In this document: positions 44,401 to 56,400 of the stretch, one piece after another
How positions within the stretch are numbered: the stretch's first letter is position 1
Layout of the letters: each line of letters starts with the position of its first letter
NCBI GenBank assembly: GCA_020152595.1
Contig: JAIGNY010000327.1
Coordinates: 2,677,001 to 2,741,000, forward strand
DNA length: 64,000 nt
Source: Chiridota heheva
Lineage: Eukaryota; Echinodermata; Holothuroidea; Apodida; Chiridotidae
Direction: 5' to 3'
Made by a program: the position numbers and the translations under genes
The notes under the pieces: model-generated
Told to the model about the DNA's origin: nothing
Database searches by the model: none
Seen by the model: the letters and a program-made list of their open reading frames with translations, nothing else

Positions 44401-47400
44401 TGTAGGCTCCTAGACAAAGCCTGAAGGCTTCATTTTGGATGGTGTTAATGTGGTTGAGGTATGAGTTGTGAGCGACACAGTAAACAATATTGCCATAGTC
44501 AAGCTTGGCACGAATGGTGAGCCTGAAAATTTTGAGGAGAGCAAAGCGGTTCCAGAAAATCTTTACAATGAAAACCACTAGTACAAAGATTCCAATCAAT
44601 GTCTGGAAAACTAATGTCCCCAAAAACAATAACCCTCCTAGAAGCAACTTTCCTGAAGCAGTCAAGCAATTTCTGATTGTTCTCTGGACTAGAATTTGGT
44701 GATCTACAGTATACACAGCACCAACAGCCACTGAACTACCAAAATCGCCATCAACAATAAAGCTCACACCATAGGCAATTTAAAAAACCAAAAAAAAAAC
44801 TGAGCACTTATATCTCTACAATTAAAACTGTCTTTTACAAACAATGAAACGCCACCTCCTTTACCATTGAGAGTATCGAATCTGTCTAGCCTAAAAACTG
44901 AGTAAGCTGGAATATGTACCTCTCAGTGAATCACTAATTTCACTATAAATCCAACTCTCCGTAATACCAATTATATCAGGTCTACTAATTAAAACTTCAG
45001 CCAGAAGCTCATCTTGCTTAGTAAAAATGCTACAAACATTTGAAAACATAGCCTTAAATCGACCACTAGAATCCTTATCCCCAGAAACATGCCCGACAGG
45101 TGGGTTTAAACTCTTACCCCCGTGACTAGTTTAAAGGAGTCAGATCCTTAATTGCCCTATTGACACCCCTAGCAAGAACACAAGCACCTTTCCTAGTTAA
45201 ATGCAAACCATCTCTTATGAACCAATCAACCTAATATTCAAATTTATGCCAGATAATTACAAAACCGAACTCAAACAGATGACAAATACTCTAGCCAACT
45301 ATTGATTAACAATATCTTATCTATCATGAAGGAAGTACCCCTACGCGGCAACAGACCAACAACTAGAACCCTACAGCCTGTGTCCTTCAACTTGAATAAC
45401 AAATCCATGAAACTCCGCAACAAAATTAACATTTCTCCTTGAAATATCATTGGAACCAATTAAAACTACGACGATATCTTTACCTTTACATCAAGTGTCT
45501 ACACGATAACTAACATCATCAACTCTAGCCCCTAAAAGACACACCCTGATCCTTCTACTACGATCTACTCCACAAAACTCTTGTGTCAATATAAACCTTA
45601 CAAGTGAATCCCCTATCCATAACACATTATCCCTAACATAATCCACAGGCAACGTACTAGATGTTTGAATAAATTACAAAATATGTGCTTAATTGTTTTG
45701 CATGATGTGAAATCTCTTTATATGACTAATAATTGTTATTTCTATCATATTAAATGAAGAAAACGCCAGACTTGATGTCTCCTTGAAGGGGTTAATTATA
45801 GAAGCAGAATGTGTTCCATTGTTCTTTAATAATCTTAAATGTTTTCTGCACCATTTTCTTTCATTTAAAGTCCTCATTCATATCAAATAAACTTGCTTGA
45901 CCACTGCACTAATCCTTTAAACTCAGAGATTACAGTACTGTTGCATTTTCACCTCTTTCATATCAGATAAACATGCACCAGCACGACACTACTCCTTAAG
46001 ATCTTTACAATCAAAAAAAGTCTTTGCAATCAATGATACCTTCATTGCAAGGACATTAATGCTGGGGAAAAGAGAGGGCGCTTTATCTCATGGGGAGGGG
46101 GAAAGAAGGAAGGGGAGGTGACATACTATAAAATCAGACAAATATGCCGCCTGTACAAGATTTTCTGTGGGGTTCAAAGAGATCTCATATGGGGAAAATG
46201 TTTCCAGTAGCGCCCCTTAGAGCACTGTGACTGCTCAATTGCAACTGTAACTATGAAATGAATACATAATTATTATTTAAAAATACTTACTGTGCCAATT
46301 CCTTCATACGCAGAGGTTACTTGACCAAAAAAGATTGGGAATGTTTTGAAATTAACCCACACGATGTCTTCTGCAACATGGAAACCTGAAAATGAAAAAA
46401 AAAAAATATTTAAGAAAACATTAAGTCCTGTATTGGGTTACAATAGACAGCAAGCTGTCATGATGGTCCTGTATTGGGTTACAATAGACAGCAAGCTGTC
46501 ATGATGGTCCTGTATTGGGTTACAATAGACAGAAAGCTGTCATGATGGTACTGTGTTGCGTAACAATAGATAGCAAGCTGTCACGATGGTCCTGTATTGG
46601 TTTACAATAGACAGCAAGCTGTCAGGATGGTCTTGCATTGGGTTACAATAGACATCAAGCTGTTATGATGGTCCGGTATTGGGTTACAATAGACAGCAAG
46701 CTGTCATGATGGTCCGGTATTGGGTTACAATAAACAGCAAGCTGTCATCATGGTGCAAACATCTTTCCAAAACTGTAAATAAAGCTGGTCAAAGGCTTGG
46801 AGCACTATGAAAAGTTGAAGATGAGCTTGTTACTGAAGGCAGAGTTACTGTCTACAAAGCTCAGGTTTGAAGTATCATGGTATATGCATGCTTAGCTTGA
46901 ATGAATGCACCCCCCCCCCCTCCTCCCCACAACCCTGGGTCTCCTCAACACCATTTAAAGGTGGGCAATGAAAATTAAAGGTATAGACAAGGTTATTACC
47001 ACAAACATGCTCCATCAACATAGAAGACAGGTTGTAGCAGTAACTGCAAACTAATCACAGCCCCAAGACCTTTAACCGATTTTGCCTGCAACCTATGTCA
47101 GATGGCGTACCACAAGATCAAGTACATCTGAACCTGATCATGCTGCTTGCCTGCAGCTACTGTAGGACAAACTCTCTGGACAGAAACTCCATACTACCAC
47201 CAGAACATGGAATACCCATCGCGTAGATGTTGTTGGTAACATAACAGATAACATCCAAGATTTCAAGACAATCGTTTCTTCCTGTTCATGAGATGAGGGT
47301 CTTATTCTGTTTGTAATGGTTGACAGAGTATGGAATTTCCTTTACAATTACCACCAGCTATTTTAGTTCATACTATTGATTTAATCAGGTTTGGTTATGT

Positions 47401-50400
47401 AATGTTTACAATTCCCTTAGTTTTAAGTTTCGGTTTCTGCTATTCCATTTCATTTTGTTTGTTGGTCTTAATGACTTGTTTTTATCTCACTGAACTGCTA
47501 TAAGGCATCTGATTGGCACACAGGACCTACTAGTTATCTTCTGGTGTGGCTATTGCAAATATGCAATACTCTTTCAGTTTGTATTGAATCTAGAACGAAA
47601 CTAGCTGAGCTTCTGACTTTATGACAGGAACTGGCAGCCGAAAAGTAAGAGTGTATTTTTCTTGAGTCTCTAGAATATTGAACACACTTTTCATGCATGT
47701 GGGGGTGATGACTGAAAATCTTTGATACCTACAGTATGTTCAAATATGTCATTATTTTTTATGAATACTTCAACTCATTTTTCAACGACACGAGTATCAT
47801 ATATTAGATCTTATTTCAAAATTTGCTTAGCAAAACCAGACAACCTTACTTTTCGAGAGTTCATGTACTGTAAGTGAACCTAAGTGTATGTACTGTAAGT
47901 GAACCTAAGTGTATGTACTGTAAGTGAACCTAAGTGTATATACTGTAAGTGAAACTAAGTGTGTACACTGTAAGTGAACCAAAGTGTATATACTATAAGT
48001 GAACCAAAGTGTATGTATTGCAAGTGAACCTAAGTGTATGTACTGTGAGTGAACCTAAGTGTATGTACTATAAGTGAACCTAAGTGTATGTACTGTAAGT
48101 GAACCAAAGTGTATGCACTGTAACTGAACCCAAGTGTATGTACTGTAAGTGAACCAAAGTGTATGTATTGTAAGTGAACTTAAGTGTATGTATTGTAAGT
48201 GAACCTAAGTGTATGTACTGTAAGTGAACCTAAATGTATGTGCTGTAAGTGAACCTAAGTGTATGTACTGTAACTGAACCTAAGTGTATGTACTATAAGT
48301 GAACCTAAGTGTATTTACTGTAAGTGAACCTAAGTGTATGTATTGTAAGTGAACCTAAGTGTATGTACTGTAAGTAAACCAAAGTGTATGTACTGTAAGT
48401 AAACCAAAGTGTATGTACTGTAAGTGAACCTAAGTGCATGTACTGTAAGTGAACCTAAGTGTCACTGTAAGTGAACCTAAGTGTATGTATTGTAAGTGAA
48501 ACTAAGTGTCACTCTAAGTGAACCTAAGTATCACTCTAAGTGTATGTACTGTAAGTGAACCTAAGTGTATGTACTGTAAGTGAACCTAAGTGTATATACT
48601 GTAAATGAACCTAAGTGTATGTACTGTAAGTGAACCTAAGTGTGTGTACTGTAAGTGAACCTAAGTGTATGTACTGTAAGTGAACCTAAGTGTATGCACT
48701 GCAACTGAAGCTAAGTGTCACTGTAACTGAACCTAAGTGTCACTGTAAGTGAACCTAATTGTATGTACTGTAAGTGAACCAAAGTGTAACTGTAACTTAA
48801 CCTAAGTGTCACTGTAACATATTGAACCTAAGTGTCACTGTAAGTGAACCTAAGTGTAAGTCTAAGTGAACCTAAGTGTCACTGTAAGTGAACCTAAGTG
48901 TCACTGTAAGTGAACCTAAGTGTCACTGTAAGTGAACCTAAGTGTCACTGTAAGTGAACCTAAGTGTCACTGTAAGTGAACCTAAGTGTCACTGCAAGTG
49001 AACCTAAGTTTCACTGTAAGTGTCACTAAGTGTCACTAGATGTATGTGCTGTACGTGAACCTAAGTGTATGTACTGTAAGTGAACCTAAGTGTAGAAGCT
49101 GTAAGTGAAACTAAGTGTATGTACTGTAAGTGAACCTAATTGTATGTACTGTAAGTGAACCTAAGTGTGTACGGTAAGTGAACCTAAGTGTATGTACTTT
49201 AAGTGAATCTAAGTGTATGTACTGTAAGTGAACTTAAGTGTATGTACTGTAAGTGGACTTTGAAAATTAAAGGCATATGGACAGGTACAAAACAATTCTG
49301 TTTGATGACTTAACAAAAAGAGCACTAAATTTAATAGTCTTCGTTTAATAATCTTTGAATTTTGAAAATAGCATGAGTAGATTTCAAGATATTGAGTAAT
49401 CACGGGAGATTGAAATCTGTTTTAAACATATTGAAAAAATATTGTGTGAACAGGAATACACCCCAAAGTGCTATTGTTTCCCTTTATCCTTCTTCCCTTA
49501 ATTTCAGAACTTGAAAATGTTCAAAATGCCTTTTGAGGTTCTGTGCAGGTACAGTACAGATCAAATCCTCTTCATTAGAATTACCTTCGCTTTTTTAATG
49601 ACAAATGGCTGAAGGTTAAAAAAACAATGGATTTACATAAGAAAATATATATTATGTCCAGTTTATACATAACAAGAGTTTTAAATACAAAAATTTGCTC
49701 ATATTTGCACACAAATCTTCTAAAAGCTGTAAAATGGCCATGTTTTATTTTAACCCATGATGTTTTTGTTTTCTTTATGCTATTTTGTGGATTTAAATCA
49801 ATTTAGCTATTGGTGTCTCTATCCGTCCATGTACTTTACTTTAAGTTGATGTAAATCCTTTAAAGGCATATAGACAGGTAGCAATTTTGTTATAAATACA
49901 TTCCTTTTAATATTCTAAACATTTCATTAACATACATCTATCAGAAATTTCCACTTGTTTCTAAGATATTCAGGAAAAAGTGAAAAAATAAGCCCTAAGA
50001 AACAGCTGGACTTCCATTATTAAAAAAGGTGTGACATAAGAATAAGGACACGGCATGGTCTACAATAAATAATTTCTAGTGTCACTTTGACCTAGGCTAC
50101 TTTAAAACGTCATTTTGCATCAGACAACAGAATATAACTTAAATAGCAATAAACTGACTATTTTAGGACATTTTCTCGTGGATAAAGAGGAAAAATTGTC
50201 TCCGATCCATTATTTTTTTATGATTGGCGAAGTCCACTTTTTACATTAAGCTTTAAGTATTATTGTATGGTACAATGTAACTTTCACATAACGTTAGTGT
50301 TGTACTGTCCTATTCTTACATCACGAAAAAACCGATACGTAATGAGCATACGTTTGGAAACCTAAAAATAAGCCAGATTTTTCACAATTTGGGATCGATT

Positions 50401-53400
50401 TTGTAATAAAGTGTTTGTGGTGAGTGTTTATGAAGGACATTTGTATCAGTTTATGCAAAGTGGTTGCTACCTGTCCATATACCTTTAATTCCTTACTCAT
50501 TCTCAACCTCCTTTGCTACTAACCAGCTGGTAAGCTCAATTGGTAGAGCACCCGCTTTTCAGTCAGGTCATGGGATCGAATCCTGGTCGAGTCGTATCGA
50601 AGACGACTTAAAATGGGACCTGCTGCCTTCTTGACTGGTGCTCAGCAGTTAAAGAGTGGAGCAGGGTTTTGAACACTACAGCCGTTGCACCGTGAAATGT
50701 GGCAGCATGTTGCAGTTTTGAGCTATGTTTGTTTGTAACACGTTTTTGAATATACCTATATAGAAAGGGTGCTATATAAAATCATTGTATTATTATATTA
50801 TTCTAATGCTTCATCAATCCATTACTGTGAAAATGTATATTTTTTTTTTATCATTTTGAATTTGCAAGGACTGATAAAATTTAAAATATTAAAGACTTAC
50901 CATCACCAAGAATGTGAAAGAGAATGCTGAAATAACCCACAAACACAGAAACGTTGGCTAAGAGACTGAGTACACCCATGTCTCGTATGCTCCTGATCAT
51001 CGCAAACACCACAAAAAAGGGAAACGGAATAAGGGTCAAATATAAATAGACGGTGTTCCGATTCCGCGATGAAAGGTTCAGAGTAAAAAATTTCCAATCG
51101 TCGTCAGCTTCACCACCATAATAATGAGCACCACTTCCATCAAACATCACTTCGGAATGGTATTGCATTGCGGATGATTGACCATGGAAGGAAGGTTTGA
51201 TTATTGTTTCGTTGACTTGGTTCGGCTCCGGGAATATAATATCCTCTAAGGTGTTCCCAAGAAATACAAAATATCCAATGCAGAAGCCAAACTGAGTTAC
51301 AAATAGGGCTATAACAGTTAAGTAATAACCAATATTCCCAAGACTGGCCTTGGCAACGTCACCATACTCTATATGCTTCTCAATATATTCAGGCTGCGCG
51401 TTGAGGAGGCGGCTTGACACATATCCTTGAAGTGATGCTGGTTCTTCAATGATTCTGCGGACGACTTCCTTCTTGCATTTTACAATTAGAGAACAGCAGT
51501 GTATAGTTGCATATGATATGAAAACAACACCAGCAAGGCCGAGCTAAAAGACCAAAATTAGACATTTTGAATTATTTATAATTTACACCAATAAGAAACA
51601 ATCATGCACGAAGGAAGATGGACCTACTAAGCAGGAAGGTGGAGACCTATAAGGTGAAGGCAGACCTACCAAGTGGGAGACAGAGGCACAGAAAGCATGG
51701 TTGCTGGGAGGTGGAAGACAAAATAAAAACTGCCCTCAGAGTATTTTACCTTCTTAGCACCTGAGAGGATTTTACCTTCTCAGCCCCCTTAGAAGATTTT
51801 ACTTTCTCAGCCCTCCTGAGAGGATTTTTTATCTTCTCAGCCTCCAGAGAGGACTTGACCTTCTCAGCCTCTTGAAAGGATTTTACCTTCTCAGCCACCT
51901 TAGATGATTTTACCTCCTCAGCCCTCTGATAAGATTTTACCTTCTCAGCCCCCTTAGAAGATTTTACCTTTTCAGCCCCCCTTGAGAGGATTATACCTTC
52001 TCAGCCCCCTTAGAATATTTTACCTTCTCAGTCATCTGAGAGGATTTAACCTTCTCAGCCTCCTGAGAGGACTTTACCTTCTCAGCCTCCTGAGAGATTT
52101 TGACCTTCTCAGCCCCCGTAGTAGGTTTGACCTTCTCAGCCCCCTTAGTAGATTTGACCTTCTCTGCCCCCTGAGAGGATTTTACCTGCTCAGCCTCCTG
52201 AGAGGATTTTACCTTCTCAGCCTTCTGAGAGGATTTTACTTTCTCAGCCTGCGGAGAGATTTTGACCTTCTCAGCCCCCTTAGCAGATTTTACCTGCTCA
52301 GCCTTCTGAGAGGATTTTACCTTCACAGCCCCCTGAGAGGATTTTACCTTCTCAGCTCCCATGAGAGGATTTTACATTCTCAGACCCCTGAGAGGATTTT
52401 ACCTTCTTAGCCTCCTGAGAAGATTTTACCTTCTCAGCCCCCTGAGAGGATTTTACCTTCTTAGCCCCCATGAGAGGATTTTACATTCTCAGACCACTGA
52501 GAGGATTTTACCTTCTCAGCCCCCTGAGAGGATTTTACCTTCTCAGCACCCTGAGGGTTTTACTTTCTCATCCCCCTGAGAGGATTTTTCTTCTCATCCC
52601 TCATAGTAGATTCTACTTTCTCAGCCCCCTGAGAGGATTTTACCTTCTCAGCCCCCTTAGAAGATTTTACTTTCTCAGCCCTCCTGAGAGGATTTTTTAT
52701 CTTCTCAGCCTCCAGAGAGGACTTGACCTTCTCAGCCTCTTGAAAGGATTTTACCTTCTCAGCCACCTTAGATGATTTTACCTCCTCAGCCCTCTGATAA
52801 GATTTTACCTTCTCAGCCCCTTAGAAGATTTTACCTTTTCAGCCCCCCTTGAGAGGATTATACCTTCTCAGCCCCCTTAGAATATTTTACCTTCTCAGTC
52901 ATCTGAGAGGATTTAACCTTCTCAGCCTCCTGAGAGGACTTTACCTTCTCAGCCTCCTGAGAGATTTTGACCTTCTCAGCCCCCGTAGTAGGTTTGACCT
53001 TCTCAGCCCCCTTAGTAGATTTGACCTTCTCTGCCCCTGAGAGGATTTTACCTGCTCAGCCTCCTGAGAGGATTTTACCTTCTCAGCCTTCTGAGAGGAT
53101 TTTACTTTCTCAGCCTGCGGAGAGATTTTGACCTTCTCAGCCCCTTAGCAGATTTTACCTGCTCAGCCTTCTGAGAGGATTTTACCTTCACAGCCCCTGA
53201 GAGGATTTTACCTTCTCAGCTCCCATGAGAGGATTTTACATTCTCAGACCCTGAGAGGATTTTACCTTTAGCCTCCTGAGAAGATTTTACCTTCTCAGCC
53301 CCTGAGAGGATTTTACCTTCTTAGCCCCCATGAGAGGATTTTACATTCTCAGACCACTGAGAGGATTTTACCTTCTCAGCCCCCTGAGAGGATTTTACCT

Positions 53401-56400
53401 TCTCAGCACCCTGAGGGTTTTACTTTCTCATCCCCCTGAGAGGATTTTACTTTCTCAGCCTTGGAGAGGATTTTACCTTCTCAGCCCCCTGAAAGGATTT
53501 TACCTCCTCAGCCCCTTGAAAGGATTTCACCTTCTCAGCCCCCTGAGGATTTTACTTTCTCAGCCCCTGAGAGGACTTTACCTTCTCAGCCCCCTGAGAG
53601 GATTTTACCTTCTTAGCCCCCATGAGAGGATTTTACATTCTCAGACCACTGAGAGGATTTTACTTTCTCAGCCTTGGAGAGGATTTTACATTCTCAGACC
53701 ACTGAGAGGATTTTACCTTCTCAGCCCCCTGAGAGGATTTTACCTTCTCAGCCCCCTGAGAGGATTTTACCTTCTCAGACCCCTGAGAGGATTTTACATT
53801 CTCAGCCCCCTGAGAGTATTTTACATTCTCAGACCCCTGAGAGGATTTTACCTTCTCAGCCCCCTGAGAGGATTTTACATTCTCAGACCACTGAGAGGAT
53901 TTTACATTCTCAGACCACTGAGAGGATTTTACCTTCTCAGCCCCCTGAGAGGATTTTACCTTCTCAGCACCCTGAGGATTTTACATTCTCAGACCCCTGA
54001 GAGGATTTTACATTCTCAGACCCCTGAGAGGATTTTACCTTCTCAGATCCCTGAGAGGATTTTACCTTCTCAGACCCCTGAGAGGATTTTACCTTCTCAG
54101 CCCCCTGAGAGGATTTTACATTCTCAGACCCCTGAGAGGATTTTACCTTCTCAGCCCCCTGAGAGGATTTTACATTCTCAGACCACTGAGAGGATTTTAC
54201 CTTCTCAGCCCCCTGAGAGGATTTTACATTCTCAGCACCCTGAGGATTTTACATTCTCAGACCCCTGAGAGGATTTTACATTCTCAGACCACTGAGAGGA
54301 TTTTACCTTCTCAGCCCCCTGAGAGGATTTCACCTTCTCAGCCCCCTGAGAGGATTTTACTTTCTCAGCCCCCATAAGAGGATTTTACATTCTCAGACCC
54401 CTGAGAGGATTTGACCTTCTCAGCCCCCTGAGAGGATTTTACATTCTCAGACCACTGAGAGGATTTTACCTTCTCAGCCCCCTGAGAGGATTTTACCTTC
54501 TCAGCCCCCTGAGAGGATTTTACCTTCTCAGACCCCTGAGAGGATTTTTACATTCTCAGCCCCTGAGAGTATTTTACATTCTCAGACCCCTGAGAGGATT
54601 TTACCTTCTCAGCCCCCTGAGAGGATTTTACATTCTCAGACCACTGAGAGGATTTTACATTCTCAGACCACTGAGAGGATTTTACCTTCTCAGCCCCTGA
54701 GAGGATTTTACCTTCTCAGCACCTGAGGATTTTACATTCTCAGACCCTGAGAGGATTTTACATTCTCAGACCCTGAGAGGATTTTACCTTCTCAGACCCC
54801 TGAAAGGATTTTACCTTCTCAGCCTCCTGAGAGGATTTTACCTTCTCAGCCCCCTGAGAGGATTTTACCTTCTTAGCCCCATGAGAGGATTTTACCTTCT
54901 CAGCCCCCAGAGAGAATTTTACATTCTCAGACCACTGAGAGGATTTTACCTTCTCAGCCCCCTGAGAGGATTTTACATTCTCAGCACCCTGAGGATTTTA
55001 CATTCTCAGACCCCTGAGAGGATTTTACATTCTCAGACCACTGAGAGGATTTTACCTTCTCAGCCCCCTGAGAGGATTTCACCTTCTCAGCCCCCTGAGA
55101 GGATTTTACTTTCTCAGCCCCCATAAGAGGATTTTACATTCTCAGACCCCTGAGAGGATTTGACCTCCTCAGCTCCCTGAGAGGAATTTACATTCTTAGT
55201 TGCATGTTATCTTCCCTGTTGGGAGGTAAATATGCATATTCTTTTTTTTTTTTAAATTGAAGGAAAATTGCTAGGCAAAAAGTAAATCTCAGTAGGCTAT
55301 TCCCTTTGTATGAGATATGCCCAAGAGCAGCACTAGAAACATAATTTACCATTCCTTGCTTGGAGAGGAACTACTGCACAACTACATGTATCCAAATGAT
55401 GGCGTTGAATTAATTATACAATTTCCCCCAGTTCTGAAGGTGTCAAAAATCTTCCCACAAAAAATCACGACAGAAATAATATTAATGTAGTGAATACATC
55501 TTTACATACTTCCCTCTTCCACAATTGAATGTACTTTTCACATCGCACAATTACATGGGAGACATTTTTAGAGCACATATTTACTACATATATTGTTGTT
55601 TCTTGTGCTATTTCTATGAACAACTTCAAAGAATTATTGGTGAAGTACCAAGTCACGATATTTTTATTGGAGACGCTAATGCTAAAGTTGGTGGAGTAAA
55701 TAGGGGTAGAGAAAGTGTAATGGAGAAAGAAGGTCTGGGAATTATGAACGACAATAGTTAATGATTTGCAGACTTATGTGAGGTTAATGAACTAATCATT
55801 GGAGGTACTATGTTCAAGCATAGAGACATACACAAATACACTGACTGCCTCAAATGGCAATACTAGAAACCAAATTGACCATTTCACAACATCTCGGAAA
55901 CATAGAAGGTCTTTGTTGGATGTAAGACCCAAAAGAGAAGCCTATATACACAGTGACCACAATCTGCTAATTGGAAATATCAGAGTTAAACTGAGAGGTG
56001 AGAAGAAAAACAGCCAAACATCAAGACCCATTTTTGAGTCCAACAGACTAAAATGTGTAGAAGTAAGACATGACTACAAGAAAGAGCTGAACAAGAATAT
56101 GAGGAGAGACAGGAATGATAGTATAAATGAAAAGTGGACAAACATTAAAACAGCACATATCAATGCTGCAAAGAAAGTATTAGGGAAAAGGAAAGTAAGC
56201 TTGCATGGTTTTGCCCTGATGTGAAACCAGTCTGTTTCCAAAACAAAAACCGCTTGTAACCGCAAAACCAGTTTGTCACTCGTAATGTAAACGAACTTTG
56301 AACATTAAGTGTATTACACTAACTGTGCACTGTTAAATGATAGCAGCTAATGATGTTTGTATTTTCTGTAAATAATGATCAAAATGATAACAGAGGCAAT

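Larger units (their letters stand above)
40636..45659 (-). mobile_element. CR1-like LINE, near full length, inactive, interrupted by another LINE
   Basis: Reading on -: an SGNH hydrolase-like ORF1 (45640-45120), endonuclease (45110-44550 and 43006-42690), reverse transcriptase and C-terminal region (42632-40674), then a short 3' UTR. Ends are set by the continuous R1 copy at the window start. No target duplication is seen, as is common for CR1. Damage: an in-frame TGA in ORF1, several frameshifts, motif A Asp changed to Val, and a 1.5-kb insertion in the endonuclease. About 3.5 kb is CR1 proper. Confidence 0.88.

Noticed and set aside
47866-49255. GTAAGT-rich 25-bp array as a splice-donor array
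   Set aside because: The donor-like words are on +, opposite to the transporter transcript that spans the array, so they cannot serve it.
50527-50600. Functional tRNA gene
   Set aside because: A and B boxes are present but the acceptor and anticodon stems do not pair; the body and tail mark a SINE.
52361-54268. Long + strand ORFs with RGFYLLSPL / ERILPSQPP repeats
   Set aside because: They come from the 27-bp unit; frames switch at every C-run indel and run opposite to the gene that holds the array.
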